A stretch of 64,000 nucleotides of DNA from Scatomorpha stercorigallinarum (GTDB lineage Bacteria > Bacillota > Clostridia > Oscillospirales > Oscillospiraceae): positions 1-64,000 of the forward strand of contig CALXGN010000013.1 of the NCBI GenBank assembly GCA_944387865.1. The letters run 5' to 3'. Made by a program: the position numbers and the translations under genes. Position 1 is the first letter of the stretch. The number at the start of each line of letters is the position of its first letter. The notes under the pieces were generated by a model. The model was not told where the DNA came from. It did not search any database and saw only the letters and a list, made by a program, of their open reading frames with translations. Positions 25,733-33,266 of the stretch are shown piece after piece.

Positions 25733-25734
25733 CA

Positions 25735-25760
25735 AAAAGGCCCTCCGCGGAGGGCCTTTT
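25735..25760. terminator. Terminator of the ABC-F gene
   Basis: AAAAGGCCCTCC / GGAGGGCCTTTT with a 2-base loop, directly after the stop codon. Confidence 0.85.
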
Positions 25761-25812
25761 CGCTTTGTCGCACTGCACAAAACTGCCTGTTCAAAATCGT
25801 CAAGTCCTACGG

Positions 25813-25841
25813 TTTACCGCCCGACACTTTTGAGGTATAAT
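25813..25841 (+). promoter_or_regulatory. Promoter of the 25861 gene
   Basis: TTTACC (25813-25818), 17 bases, TATAAT (25836-25841). The mRNA start would be near 25848 and AGGAGG (25849-25854) follows at once. Confidence 0.7.
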
Positions 25842-25860
25842 GATCTCAGGAGGCGGTCGA

Positions 25861-26322
25861 ATGAAAACGAAAAAACGCACGGCCCGGCGGCGGGTGACGA
25901 TAGCCGTCCTTGCCATCCTGGCGCTGTACGTCGTCTACTGCGCGGCCATTTCCATCCAGCTGGGCTCGCTCGTCCGGCAGAGCAACAACAGCATGGGCGA
26001 ATACGCGGGCCAATTCGGCATAAGCCCGGAGGATTTTAAAGCGCTGTGCTACCGCTACCGCCCGAAGGCCGACACTCCCGACCACTATGACGAAGAGGGC
26101 TACCGCCAGCAGGATATGCGGTCGCCGGTGCTGACACTATCGTGGTTTACAGGCGGAAGGTCTGTTTTCTGGTACAACAGTGATTTATGGTATAAAGGCA
26201 ACGCAACACGTGGAACCAGAGGTGCGGCAGTTTATATCAGCTTTGACATGGACGGCCTGCGCCCCGTGATAACGGACATATATGAGCCTATAGGCTGGGC
26301 CCCATTCGGCATAAGGCCATAA
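25861..26322 (+). CDS. Membrane-anchored protein of unknown function
   Basis: A 153-residue protein with a basic N-terminus (MKTKKRTARRR), one membrane helix (about 13-35) and a small extracytoplasmic domain. Features include YRYRPKADTPDHYDEEGYRQ, two Trp-rich strands and IGWAPFGIRP. No family recognised. AGGAGG lies seven bases before the ATG. It is a single-gene unit with its own promoter and a terminator (26328-26357). The second half is more AT-rich than its surroundings. Confidence 0.65.
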   Translation: MKTKKRTARRRVTIAVLAILALYVVYCAAISIQLGSLVRQSNNSMGEYAGQFGISPEDFKALCYRYRPKADTPDHYDEEGYRQQDMRSPVLTLSWFTGGRSVFWYNSDLWYKGNATRGTRGAAVYISFDMDGLRPVITDIYEPIGWAPFGIRP

Positions 26323-26327
26323 CGAAA

Positions 26328-26357
26328 AATATCCCGCCGGGACACCGGCGGGATATT
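26328..26357. terminator. Shared bidirectional terminator
   Basis: AATATCCCGCCGG / CCGGCGGGATATT with a 4-base loop between two convergent genes (stops at 26322 and 26367). Confidence 0.85.
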
Positions 26358-26366
26358 CCTTTTCAG

Positions 26367-27509
26367 TTACGCCTTTGCGTTCAGCATCTCCGTGAACTTG
26401 GCGAGGGTCTCGGGGATCTCGATCTTCTGCGGACACACGGCCGAGCAGCTGTGGCATGCCACGCAGGAGGCGGGCCGCTTGTCCTCGCTGAGGCCGGCGA
26501 CGCCCTCCCTGACGACGAAGGCGTCCACCCCGCTGTAGGCGGCCTCGTTATAGAGCTGCAGCAGGCGCGGGATGTCCAGCCCCTGCGGGCACTGGCTGAC
26601 GCAGTAGTGGCAGGCCGTGCAGGGCACGGTGCCCCGGGCGAAGAGGTCGCGGCCGATGTCCGTCACGGTTTTGAATTCCGCCTCGCTCAGCGGCTTGTCC
26701 TCCGCCCAGGTGGCCAGGTTCTCGTCCACCTGCTCGGGTGTGCTCATGCCGGAGAGCACCATCGTCACGCCCGGCACGCTCTGCAAAAAGCGGAAGGCCC
26801 AGGAGACGACGCTCTCCTCCGGCCTCAGGGCCTTGAGCGTCTCCACGGCCTCCGCCGGCAGGTTGACCAGCCGCCCGCCGCGGACGCCCTCCATCACCCA
26901 GACGGGGATGCCGCGCTCGTTGAGCAGCGCCACCTTCTCGTCGGCGTGCTGGAGGCTCCAGTCAACATAGTTGAGCTGTATCTGGCAGAATTCCAGCTCG
27001 TCCCCGCCGGCGTCAAGGAAGCGCCTGAGCGTGGGCAGCTCGCCGTGGCAGGAAAAGCCCAGGTGGCGGATGCGACCGGCGCGCTTCTGCTCCAGCAGGT
27101 AGTCAAAAACGCCGTACTGCGGGTCGAGGCACATGTCGATGTTCTTCTCGTAGATGTTGTGGAAGAGGTAAAAGTCAAAGTAGTCCGTGCCGCAGCGGCT
27201 CAGCTGCTCTTCGAATATCTCTTTCACGCGCGAGACGTTCTCCACGGAAAATCCGGGGAACTTGTCGGCGAGGTAGAAGCTGCCGCGCGGCACGCCGGCG
27301 AGCGCGCGGCCCACGGTGTTCTCGCTGTTGCCGCCGTGATAGCCGTAGGCGGTGTCGAAATAGTTCACGCCGCCCTCGTAGGCGCGGCGGATGAGCGCGC
27401 TGGCCCTGTCGAAGTCGATGCGGCTGTCGTCGCCGTCGATGACGGGCAGGCGCATGTTGCCCATGCCCAGGCCGCTGAGCTTGAGGCCCTGAAAATCCCT
27501 GTATATCAT
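26367..27509 (-). CDS. Aldo/keto reductase with C-terminal ferredoxin-type Fe-S domain
   Basis: A 380-residue oxidoreductase. The N-terminal AKR barrel (about 1-285) has the active-site segment FDTAYGYHGGNSE (Asp/Tyr) and RIRHLGFSCHG. The C-terminal part (about 286-370) carries two cysteine clusters, CTACHYCVSQCPQG and CVACHSCSAVCPQK, for [4Fe-4S] centres. This fused type is common in anaerobes, where the clusters probably pass electrons to the barrel. The substrate is unknown. GGAGGAG precedes the ATG. Confidence 0.9.
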   Translation of the reverse strand: MIYRDFQGLKLSGLGMGNMRLPVIDGDDSRIDFDRASALIRRAYEGGVNYFDTAYGYHGGNSENTVGRALAGVPRGSFYLADKFPGFSVENVSRVKEIFEEQLSRCGTDYFDFYLFHNIYEKNIDMCLDPQYGVFDYLLEQKRAGRIRHLGFSCHGELPTLRRFLDAGGDELEFCQIQLNYVDWSLQHADEKVALLNERGIPVWVMEGVRGGRLVNLPAEAVETLKALRPEESVVSWAFRFLQSVPGVTMVLSGMSTPEQVDENLATWAEDKPLSEAEFKTVTDIGRDLFARGTVPCTACHYCVSQCPQGLDIPRLLQLYNEAAYSGVDAFVVREGVAGLSEDKRPASCVACHSCSAVCPQKIEIPETLAKFTEMLNAKA

Positions 27510-27618
27510 ATGATCTCCTCCATTTCAGGTTTTGTATTGATTATAACTTATATCTCTCACGATTTCAAATAGCAATAATGTATGGCCCTCCATACCTTTT
27601 AGCTATGGCCCGCGCCGC

Positions 27619-27648
27619 TTGACTTTCCCGCCCCCGGCGCGCTATACT
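27619..27648 (+). promoter_or_regulatory. Promoter of the ylmH-like gene, apparently leaderless
   Basis: TTGACT (27619-27624), 18 bases, TATACT (27643-27648). The first ATG of the gene is at 27655, seven bases after the -10 box, at the expected transcription start. Confidence 0.6.
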
Positions 27649-27654
27649 CAGGGC

Positions 27655-28389
27655 ATGGAAGATCAGCTTGAGATGACAAAAAAACGCCTTTCCGAACTGG
27701 CCCGGCGGGCCGAAAGGCGCGGCATAGTGACATTTTCAGAATTCCTCACCGGCGCCGAGCAGGCGGCGCTCCTCTCGCTGCGCCCGGGGCCGTTTGAGTT
27801 CGACGGCGGCTACGCCGGCGCGGAGCGGCGCACGGCGGTGTTCCTCCCCTGGGAGGGGGCCGGATATGAGTCGGCCGTCGCCTGCCTGCAGGCCGCGCCG
27901 GCCTCGGCGCGCTTCGCCGAGGAGCTGGTCCACCGGGACTGCCTGGGCGCGCTGATGTCCCTCGGCATCCGGCGCGAGGTGCTGGGCGACATCGTGCCGC
28001 AGGAGGGAAAGCTCTATATCTTCTGCCTGCGCTCCATCGCGCCCTACATCGCCGAAAACCTGACGCAGATACGCCGCACGAGCGTGCGCGTGAGCATAGC
28101 CGCCGCTCCGCCCGAGCCGCCCCCTCCGCCGCCGGAGAGCGGCGTGGTGGTGGCCTCCGAGCGCCTGGACGCCCTGGTGGCGGCGGTGTACAACCTCTCC
28201 CGGGCGGAGGCCCAGCGGCTCTTTGAGCGCGAGCTGGTGCTTGTGAATTCCCTCCCCGCCCGCGGCGGCGCCGCGCCGGTGAAGCCCGGGGACGTCGTAT
28301 CCGTCCGCGGCCACGGCCGCTTCGAATACTGCGGCGCGCAGCGCGAGACCCGCAAAGGCCGCCTGCGCGTGAACGTGCGCATATACTGA
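27655..28389 (+). CDS. YlmH-type S4-domain RNA-binding protein
   Basis: A 244-residue protein with the YlmH layout: an N-terminal domain starting RAERRGIVTFSEFLTGAEQ, a middle domain with HRDCLGALMSLGIRREVLGDI, a Pro-rich hinge (PPEPPPPPP) and a C-terminal S4 domain (about 157-225, SERLDALVAAVYNLSRAEAQRLF). YlmH homologues act on stalled 50S subunits or in division gene clusters. No ribosome site precedes the ATG at 27655; an in-frame ATG at 27673 has only a weak GGAAG. The mRNA could be leaderless. It is alone here, outside the usual ylm cluster. Confidence 0.85.
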   Translation: MEDQLEMTKKRLSELARRAERRGIVTFSEFLTGAEQAALLSLRPGPFEFDGGYAGAERRTAVFLPWEGAGYESAVACLQAAPASARFAEELVHRDCLGALMSLGIRREVLGDIVPQEGKLYIFCLRSIAPYIAENLTQIRRTSVRVSIAAAPPEPPPPPPESGVVVASERLDALVAAVYNLSRAEAQRLFERELVLVNSLPARGGAAPVKPGDVVSVRGHGRFEYCGAQRETRKGRLRVNVRIY

Positions 28390-28993
28390 GCGCTGCCACA
28401 CTGCGTGTGGAGGCCGGCCGGCGGCCGGAGGCATAGCGCCGCGCTCTGCGCGGCGGGGCGGAACAAGGGCAGGCCCTTGTAAAATCCTTTTGCCACCCCA
28501 TTTCTTTGGTCTTGCCCAAAGAAACGGGTGTGGCGCCCCAAAGAAAAACGCCACACTGCGTGTGGAGGCGTAGCGCGCCGCAAAGCGGCGCGAGGGTAAC
28601 TGCAACGTGGTCATCCCGAGTGGTGAATGACGGATGCCACCAAAACCGTGCATTGCTCCCTGCGGTCGCGGCACTAACAGCCCGCAAAATTCTACCCGTC
28701 AGTGCCGCGAGCAAAGCGAAGCAAACGCACGGTCGGCGATGCGGCAACTCATTCACCATTAGGGATGGGAAGTTTCCGACAACGAAAAGTTTGGTGAAAA
28801 CCGGCCTTTGGCTCCGTTTTGCACCAAAGCGGTTTTCTCTTTGGAGTCTGAGGGGTTTCTTTTTGACAAGACAAAAAGAAATCTCTCAGAAATAGTTTGC
28901 AGGGGCTTTCGCCCCTGCATTTCGCTGCCGCACCTTGGCGCGGCGCTATGCCTCCAGGCGCAGCCTGGGCCCCCGGCCGCGGCGGGCAATTAA
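28390..28993. repeat. Intergenic repeat region with a 383-bp element bounded by palindromic inverted repeats (copy A)
   Basis: No credible gene lies in these 600 bases. Positions 28500-28525 (ATTTCTTTGGTCTTGCCCAA...) and 28855-28882 are inverted copies of one sequence, and each is itself palindromic. The block between them (28500-28882) recurs in reverse at 53233-53613, with matching internal segments such as CTCCCTGCGGTCGCGGCAC and GTGGTCATCCCG. Flanks hold GC-rich hairpins, for example CCACACTGCGTGTGG (28396-28410, again near 28551), and CCAGGCGCAGCCTGG at 28953-28967. Confidence 0.7.
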
Positions 28994-29017
28994 AAAAGCC
29001 CCCTTTCGGGGGCTTTT
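28994..29017 (-). terminator. Terminator of the degV-like gene
   Basis: AAAAGCCCCC / GGGGGCTTTT with loop TTTC, five bases beyond the stop at 29022; T-run on the minus strand. Confidence 0.88.
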
Positions 29018-29021
29018 ATCC

Positions 29022-29924
29022 TCAGTCCAGGCGCGCCTTTTTCAGCACGCAGATGCCCAGCGGATAGGGGCCGGTGTGGACGCTTATCACGCTGCTGATG
29101 TGGCGGATGGGGATGTCGTCCTTGTGCAGGCCCAGGCTGTCCAGCAGCCCGGCCACGCGGTTGCGGAAGGCGACGGCCTCGTCGCGGTCATAGCCGTAGC
29201 CGAGGGCGATCTCGAACTCATCCGGGCTGGCGAATGTCTCTTTCATGTAGTCCTCGGTAATGGAGAGCACCTTGTCGAGGCTCTTGCCGCGGCCGCGGCA
29301 CACGCCGGAGGCGAATATCTCGCCCTCCTTGAGCGTTATTATCGGCCTGATGCCGAGGACAGAGCTTACCTTCCCTGCCAGCTTGCCGATGCGCCCGCCG
29401 TGGCTCAGATAGTCGATGCTGCCGATGGTGAAGAAGATGCGCCCGCTGGGCGTGATCTCCTCCAGGCGCTTCACCGCCTCCTGCAGCGGCACGCCCGCGT
29501 CGCGCAGCCGGCAGGCTTCCAGGACGTAAAGGCCCTGCGCCACGGTGTTCATCATGCAGTTGACGACCTCGACCTGGGCGTCCGGGTAGTCCTCCAGCAG
29601 CATCTGCCGCGCGATGCGCGCGGTCTGATAGGAGTTCGAGAACTTCTCCGTGATGCAGATGCACAGTATCTTCTCCCCGCGCTGCACATGCTCGGTGAAG
29701 ATGTGCAGATAGTCCTGCGTGGAGGGCGTGGAGCTCTTGGGGTACACGCCGGGGTGGGATACCATCCAGTCATAGAACTCGCCCGTGCTGATGTCGCGCT
29801 CCTGCTCCAGGTACTCGCCCGAGCCGAGCATGACATAAAAGGGTATCATGACGATGCCCTTTTCCCTGTAGATCTCCGGGGACAGGTCGCCCGAGCCGTC
29901 CGATATAACGATAAAATCGCCCAT
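29022..29924 (-). CDS. DegV family fatty-acid-binding protein
   Basis: A 300-residue protein of the DegV/FakB family, which holds a fatty acid for phosphorylation by a FakA-type kinase. The N-terminus has ISDGSGDLSPEIYREKGI, the second conserved block is STPSTQDYLHIF (ligand contact), and IDYLSHGGRIGKLAG is the family hallmark. I chose the ATG at 29924 because GAGG lies seven bases upstream; the frame to 29939 adds five unsupported residues. No fakA is visible in the window. Confidence 0.9.
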   Translation of the reverse strand: MGDFIVISDGSGDLSPEIYREKGIVMIPFYVMLGSGEYLEQERDISTGEFYDWMVSHPGVYPKSSTPSTQDYLHIFTEHVQRGEKILCICITEKFSNSYQTARIARQMLLEDYPDAQVEVVNCMMNTVAQGLYVLEACRLRDAGVPLQEAVKRLEEITPSGRIFFTIGSIDYLSHGGRIGKLAGKVSSVLGIRPIITLKEGEIFASGVCRGRGKSLDKVLSITEDYMKETFASPDEFEIALGYGYDRDEAVAFRNRVAGLLDSLGLHKDDIPIRHISSVISVHTGPYPLGICVLKKARLD

Positions 29925-29994
29925 GTCAAAACCTCGCAAACAACTGTATTTCTATTTATGCGTGCAGATAACAGGCCGCCGTGTATGCGTCCCC

Positions 29995-30469
29995 CTCGCC
30001 GCGAAGCGCCGCTTCGCGGCGAAAAGGAGGCCGCCGCGGAAGGTGGACGCCTCGCCCCTCCCGACACGGGGGCAAGGCGGTAACCTGCAGCGGCAGGCCG
30101 CTCGCTCTCCCGTATCCTCGCCGCGAAGCGCCGCTTCGCGGCGAAAAGGAGGCCGCCGCAGAAGGTGGACGCATCGCCCCTCCCGACACAGGGGCAAGGC
30201 GGTAACCTGCAGCGGCAGGCCGCTCGCTCTCCCGCATCCTCGCCGCGAAGCGCCGCTTCGCGGCGAAAAGGAGGCCGCCGCGGAAGGTGGACGCCTCGCC
30301 CCTCCCGACACGGGGGCAAGGCGGTAACCTGCAGCGGCAGGCCGCTCGCTCTCCCGTATCCTCGCCGCGAAGCGCCGCTTCGCGGCGAAAAGGAGGCCGC
30401 CGCGGAAGGCGCAGGAGCCGCCCCTCCCGACACAGGGGCGGATCCGGAGCCTGAAGCGGCAGGCCGACG
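29995..30469. repeat. Four-copy tandem array of a 122-bp unit abutting tRNA-Ser
   Basis: Copies begin at 29995, 30117, 30239 and 30361; the first three are exactly 122 bases and nearly identical, and the fourth diverges in its second half and stops at the tRNA 3' end. Each unit opens with a perfect GC hairpin (CTCGCCGCGAAG / CTTCGCGGCGA), then a purine-rich GAAAAGGAGG, then a part containing GGCAAGGCGGTAACCTGCAG. Open frames through the array exist on both strands only because 122-base periodicity spares stops; I do not regard them as genes. Confidence 0.85.
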
Positions 30470-30558
30470 TGGCGGAGAGGATGGGATTCGAACCCATGGC
30501 CCGTTGCCGGGTCACTGGTTTTCAAGACCAGCTCCTTAAACCACTCGGACACCTCTCC
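30470..30558 (-). tRNA. tRNA-Ser (anticodon UGA)
   Basis: On the minus strand the 89 bases start GGAGAGGTGTCCGAGTGG and end CTCTCC plus encoded GCCA. The acceptor stem GGAGAGG/CCTCTCC, the anticodon stem-loop CTGGT-CTTGAAA-ACCAG, the long class II variable arm (GACCCGGCAACGGGCC) and the T-arm GGGTTCGAATCCC are all clear. The anticodon TGA reads UCA and related serine codons. Confidence 0.97.
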
Positions 30559-30636
30559 GTGCTCTGAGTTTTTATTATAACATCATGTCTGTTTTTTACA
30601 AGTGTTAAAGTGCCGTTAATTTGTGAACTTTTGTCT

Positions 30637-31491
30637 TCAGAATATCCCGGGGACGGCGAAAGCCAGCACGAGTCCCAGCAGGAATGAGCAGATATTGCCG
30701 GCGGCGGAGAGCTGGAAGCACTCCTTCAGGGGCATTTTTTCGCCTCCGCGGCGCAAAAACAGCCGGTAGAGCACGCCCTCGGCGGCGAACACGAGCAGTT
30801 CGAGCCAGAAAAAGCGCAGCATCGCCGCCATGCCGCCGCAGAAATAGGCGATGAGGTTCAGCGCCAGGTTGAGCGCGCCCTGCGTGGCGGCGTTGACCGC
30901 GGCCACTACAGCCACCTGCCGCTTTTCCCGCAGCCTGAAGGCGAAATAAGCCATCGCCAGTTCTATCGCTATGGTCAGCACGCAGCGGACGGCAAAGCCC
31001 ACTGCCTCGTCCGTGTAGTCGTAGCTGCGCTCGAGCGCGATGCCGCCGTCCGTGAAGGAGGCGGTGTAATAGCTGTCGTAGGCGTAGGCCCGCTCGATGC
31101 CGCCGGAGACGAATTCGCCCGTCTGCGGGAAATAGAGCAGCACCTTGAAGTCCTCCGGCGCGAAGTACGTCCAGTCCAGCCGCCCGTTTTCCGAGCAGAG
31201 CCAGAGCTCCTGCAGGAAGTAATAGCCGTCCGGGTCCTGATAGTCCACGAACTGCCGCCATATCTCCTCCCCCGCCTCGCCATAGTTGGGATTCGTGCCG
31301 TCATAGGCCCTGGCCTACGGCCAGCGCTCGCCCTCGCAGCTGAGCAGTGTGCCCCAGCAGGGCGCGCCGCCGGAGAGGCCCTCGAAGGAGATGCGCACGG
31401 AGGGCTTGTGCCCCATATCGGCCAGGGCCGCCGTGCAGAGCAGCGAGGCCGCCAACAGCAGGGCTGCGATGAGCTTGATTGCGCGTTTCAT
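30637..31491 (-). pseudogene. Secreted/membrane protein gene interrupted by an in-frame TAG
   Basis: From the ATG at 31491 the frame encodes a signal peptide (MKRAIKLIAALLLAASLLC) and an outer domain, then meets TAG at 31315-31317 (codon 59). The same frame continues for 225 codons without another stop (AYDGTNPNYGEAGEEIW, YYFLQELWLCSE, then four to five membrane helices). Both halves look like one protein: a soluble extracytoplasmic domain followed by a membrane part. It is a nonsense mutation, sequencing error or recoded stop. The downstream half has a possible GTG start at 31248, but no ribosome site that I can see. Confidence 0.75.
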
Positions 31492-31628
31492 TGCCTCTTC
31501 CCCCTTTTGGTGGGTTTAACTCTATTCTATATAAGTTGACGTCCACTGTCAATATAAGTTCCGCGGCCCTTGACGAAATCCGCGTTTGGGGGTTAAATAT
31601 GTGGTATCCCTGAAAGGAGGCGGCGGCC

Positions 31629-32159
31629 ATGCCCTCCATCATCCGCCCCTGGCGGCGTGACGACGCGCCCGCCCTGGCGGCGCTGCTGAACAATGAAAAG
31701 ATACTCGCCGATCTGCGTGACGGCCTGCCCTTCCCCTACACGGAGGAGGACGCGCGCGGCTATATCGGCTATGTGCTCTCCGCCGATGCGCGGGAACTCG
31801 CCGCCTTCGCCATCGAATACGAAGGCCGCCTTGCCGGCAGCATCTCGCTCACGCGCGGCGTGAACATCCACCGGCGCACGGCGGAGCTGGGCTATTATGT
31901 GGGCGAGCCCTTCTGGGGCCGCGGCCTGGCCACGCGCGCTGTGGGCGAGATATGCCGCTATGCTTTCACAAACTGGGACGTCCTGCGCGTTTTCGCCGAG
32001 CCCTTCGCGCACAACGCCGCTTCCCGCCGCGTGCTGGAGAAGAACGGCTTCCTGCTGGAGGGCGTGCTGCGTGCCAACGCCGTCAAGGGCGGCCGTGTGG
32101 CCGACATGTGCATGTATTCGCTCCTCAGCCCCGCGCTGGGCGGCGGAAAGGGGGAATAA
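31629..32159 (+). CDS. GNAT N-acetyltransferase, RimJ/RimL type
   Basis: A 176-residue acetyl-CoA-dependent acetyltransferase. The acetyl-CoA binding motif is in YYVGEPFWGRGLATRAVGEICRYAF, and the family ending is VFAEPFAHNAASRRVLEKNGF followed by LEGVLRANAVKGGRVADMCMYSLL. These are standard for the group acetylating ribosomal proteins or small amines. AAAGGAGG sits upstream of the ATG. It starts a three-gene unit with a second acetyltransferase and a YbaK-type deacylase, separated by two bases and one base. Confidence 0.88.
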   Translation: MPSIIRPWRRDDAPALAALLNNEKILADLRDGLPFPYTEEDARGYIGYVLSADARELAAFAIEYEGRLAGSISLTRGVNIHRRTAELGYYVGEPFWGRGLATRAVGEICRYAFTNWDVLRVFAEPFAHNAASRRVLEKNGFLLEGVLRANAVKGGRVADMCMYSLLSPALGGGKGE

Positions 32160-32161
32160 GC

Positions 32162-32755
32162 TTGCCGTTTTCCATTCGTCCCGTCCGGCCGGAGGACGCC
32201 GCCGCGCTCGCGGCCATCTACGCGCCCTATACGGCCACGTGTATCACCTTTGAATCCCCTGCGCCCCCGGCGGAGGAATTTGCCGGGCGCATCGCGGCCG
32301 TCAGCGCGCATTACCCCTGGCTCGTCTGCGAGCGGGACGGCGCGCCCATCGGCTACGCCTACGCCCACCGCTTCCGCGAGCGCGCGGCCTACGACTGGGA
32401 CGCGGAGCTCTCCGTTTATCTCGCGCCGGAAGCCCGGGGCCGCGGCGTGGGCAAGGCGCTCTACGGCGCGCTGCTCTCCCTGCTCACCTTGCAGGGCTTC
32501 ATCAACGCCTACGGCACCGTGGCCGTGCCAAATGTGCCCAGCGAGCGGCTGCACCTGAGCTGCGGCTTTGAACACGTGTTCACCCTCCGGCGCACGGGCT
32601 GGAAGCTCGGGGCCTGGCGCGACCTGGCGTTTTTCCACCGCGCGCTGGGGGAATATCCCGCTTCGCCCGCGAGCGTCGTCCCCTTCCCGGAGCTGCCGGC
32701 GGAGGACATTGCCGCCCGCTGCGAGGCGGCGGCGCGACTCATAAGGAGCGAATGA
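32162..32755 (+). CDS. GNAT N-acetyltransferase, phosphinothricin-acetyltransferase-like
   Basis: A 197-residue acetyltransferase starting at TTG (32162) with a GGAAAGGGGG ribosome site. The start IRPVRPEDAAALAAIYAPYTATCITFE and the segments GYAYAHRFRERAAYDWDAELSVYL, ARGRGVGKALY and AVPNVPSERLHLSCGFEHV define the Pat/Bar/YncA-like branch, which acetylates amines such as methionine sulfoximine. The true substrate is unknown. It is two bases after the preceding gene. Confidence 0.87.
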   Translation: MPFSIRPVRPEDAAALAAIYAPYTATCITFESPAPPAEEFAGRIAAVSAHYPWLVCERDGAPIGYAYAHRFRERAAYDWDAELSVYLAPEARGRGVGKALYGALLSLLTLQGFINAYGTVAVPNVPSERLHLSCGFEHVFTLRRTGWKLGAWRDLAFFHRALGEYPASPASVVPFPELPAEDIAARCEAAARLIRSE

Positions 32756-32756
32756 A

Positions 32757-33215
32757 ATGACCAAGACCAATGTTATGCGCCTGCTGGACGCCGCCGGCGT
32801 CCATTACCGCACGGCGGAGTACGAATACGACGAGAGCGACCTCTCCGGCCAGCACGCTGCCGAGCAGCTCGACCTGCCCGCCGAGCAGGTGTTCAAAACG
32901 CTCGTGGCCCGCGGGGACAAAACTGGCCCCGTGGTGTTCTGCATCCCCGTGCTGGACGAGCTCGATCTGCGGCGGGCGGCCGCCGTCTCCGGCAACAAGA
33001 AAGTGGAGCTCATCCACCTCAAGGAGCTGCTGCCGCTCACCGGCTACCTGCGCGGCGGCTGTTCGCCCATCGGCATGAAGAAAAAATTCCCCACCTACAT
33101 CGACGAGACCTGCATCCTCTTCGACGAGATCGCCGTCAGCGCCGGCGCGCGCGGCAAGCAGATCATCCTGTCGCCGGATGACCTCATCTCCTACACCGCG
33201 GCAACGGTGTTCTGA
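32757..33215 (+). CDS. ybaK: Cys-tRNA(Pro)/YbaK-type aminoacyl-tRNA deacylase
   Basis: A 152-residue trans-editing enzyme that hydrolyses mischarged Cys-tRNA-Pro. The typical pieces are YEYDESDLSGQHAAEQLDLPAEQVFKTLV, with the conserved Lys in VFKTLV, AAAVSGNKKVELI, and TGYLRGGCSPIGMKKKFPTYID. Length matches the family. It starts one base after the previous stop and is followed by a terminator at 33221-33258. Confidence 0.93.
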   Translation: MTKTNVMRLLDAAGVHYRTAEYEYDESDLSGQHAAEQLDLPAEQVFKTLVARGDKTGPVVFCIPVLDELDLRRAAAVSGNKKVELIHLKELLPLTGYLRGGCSPIGMKKKFPTYIDETCILFDEIAVSAGARGKQIILSPDDLISYTAATVF

Positions 33216-33220
33216 GCAAA

Positions 33221-33258
33221 AAAGCAGCCGGCGGGCACATGCCCGCCGGCTGCCTGCT
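33221..33258. terminator. Terminator between ybaK and dinB (convergent)
   Basis: GCAGCCGGCGGGCA / TGCCCGCCGGCTGC with flanking A and T tracts; serves both genes. Confidence 0.87.
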
Positions 33259-33266
33259 TTTTAACT

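Noticed and set aside
28506..28895. 129-codon plus-strand frame and overlapping minus-strand frames in the repeat region
   Set aside because: They cover the inverted-repeat element, which recurs in reverse at 53233-53613 where the frames are not kept.
29995..30469. CRISPR array
   Set aside because: The whole 122-base unit is conserved without variable spacers, and there are no cas genes. I saw no CRISPR elsewhere in the window.
29846..30552. Several open frames on both strands through the 122-bp array
   Set aside because: The translations repeat the same Arg/Pro/Ala-rich phrase, run into tRNA-Ser, and lack starts and ribosome sites.
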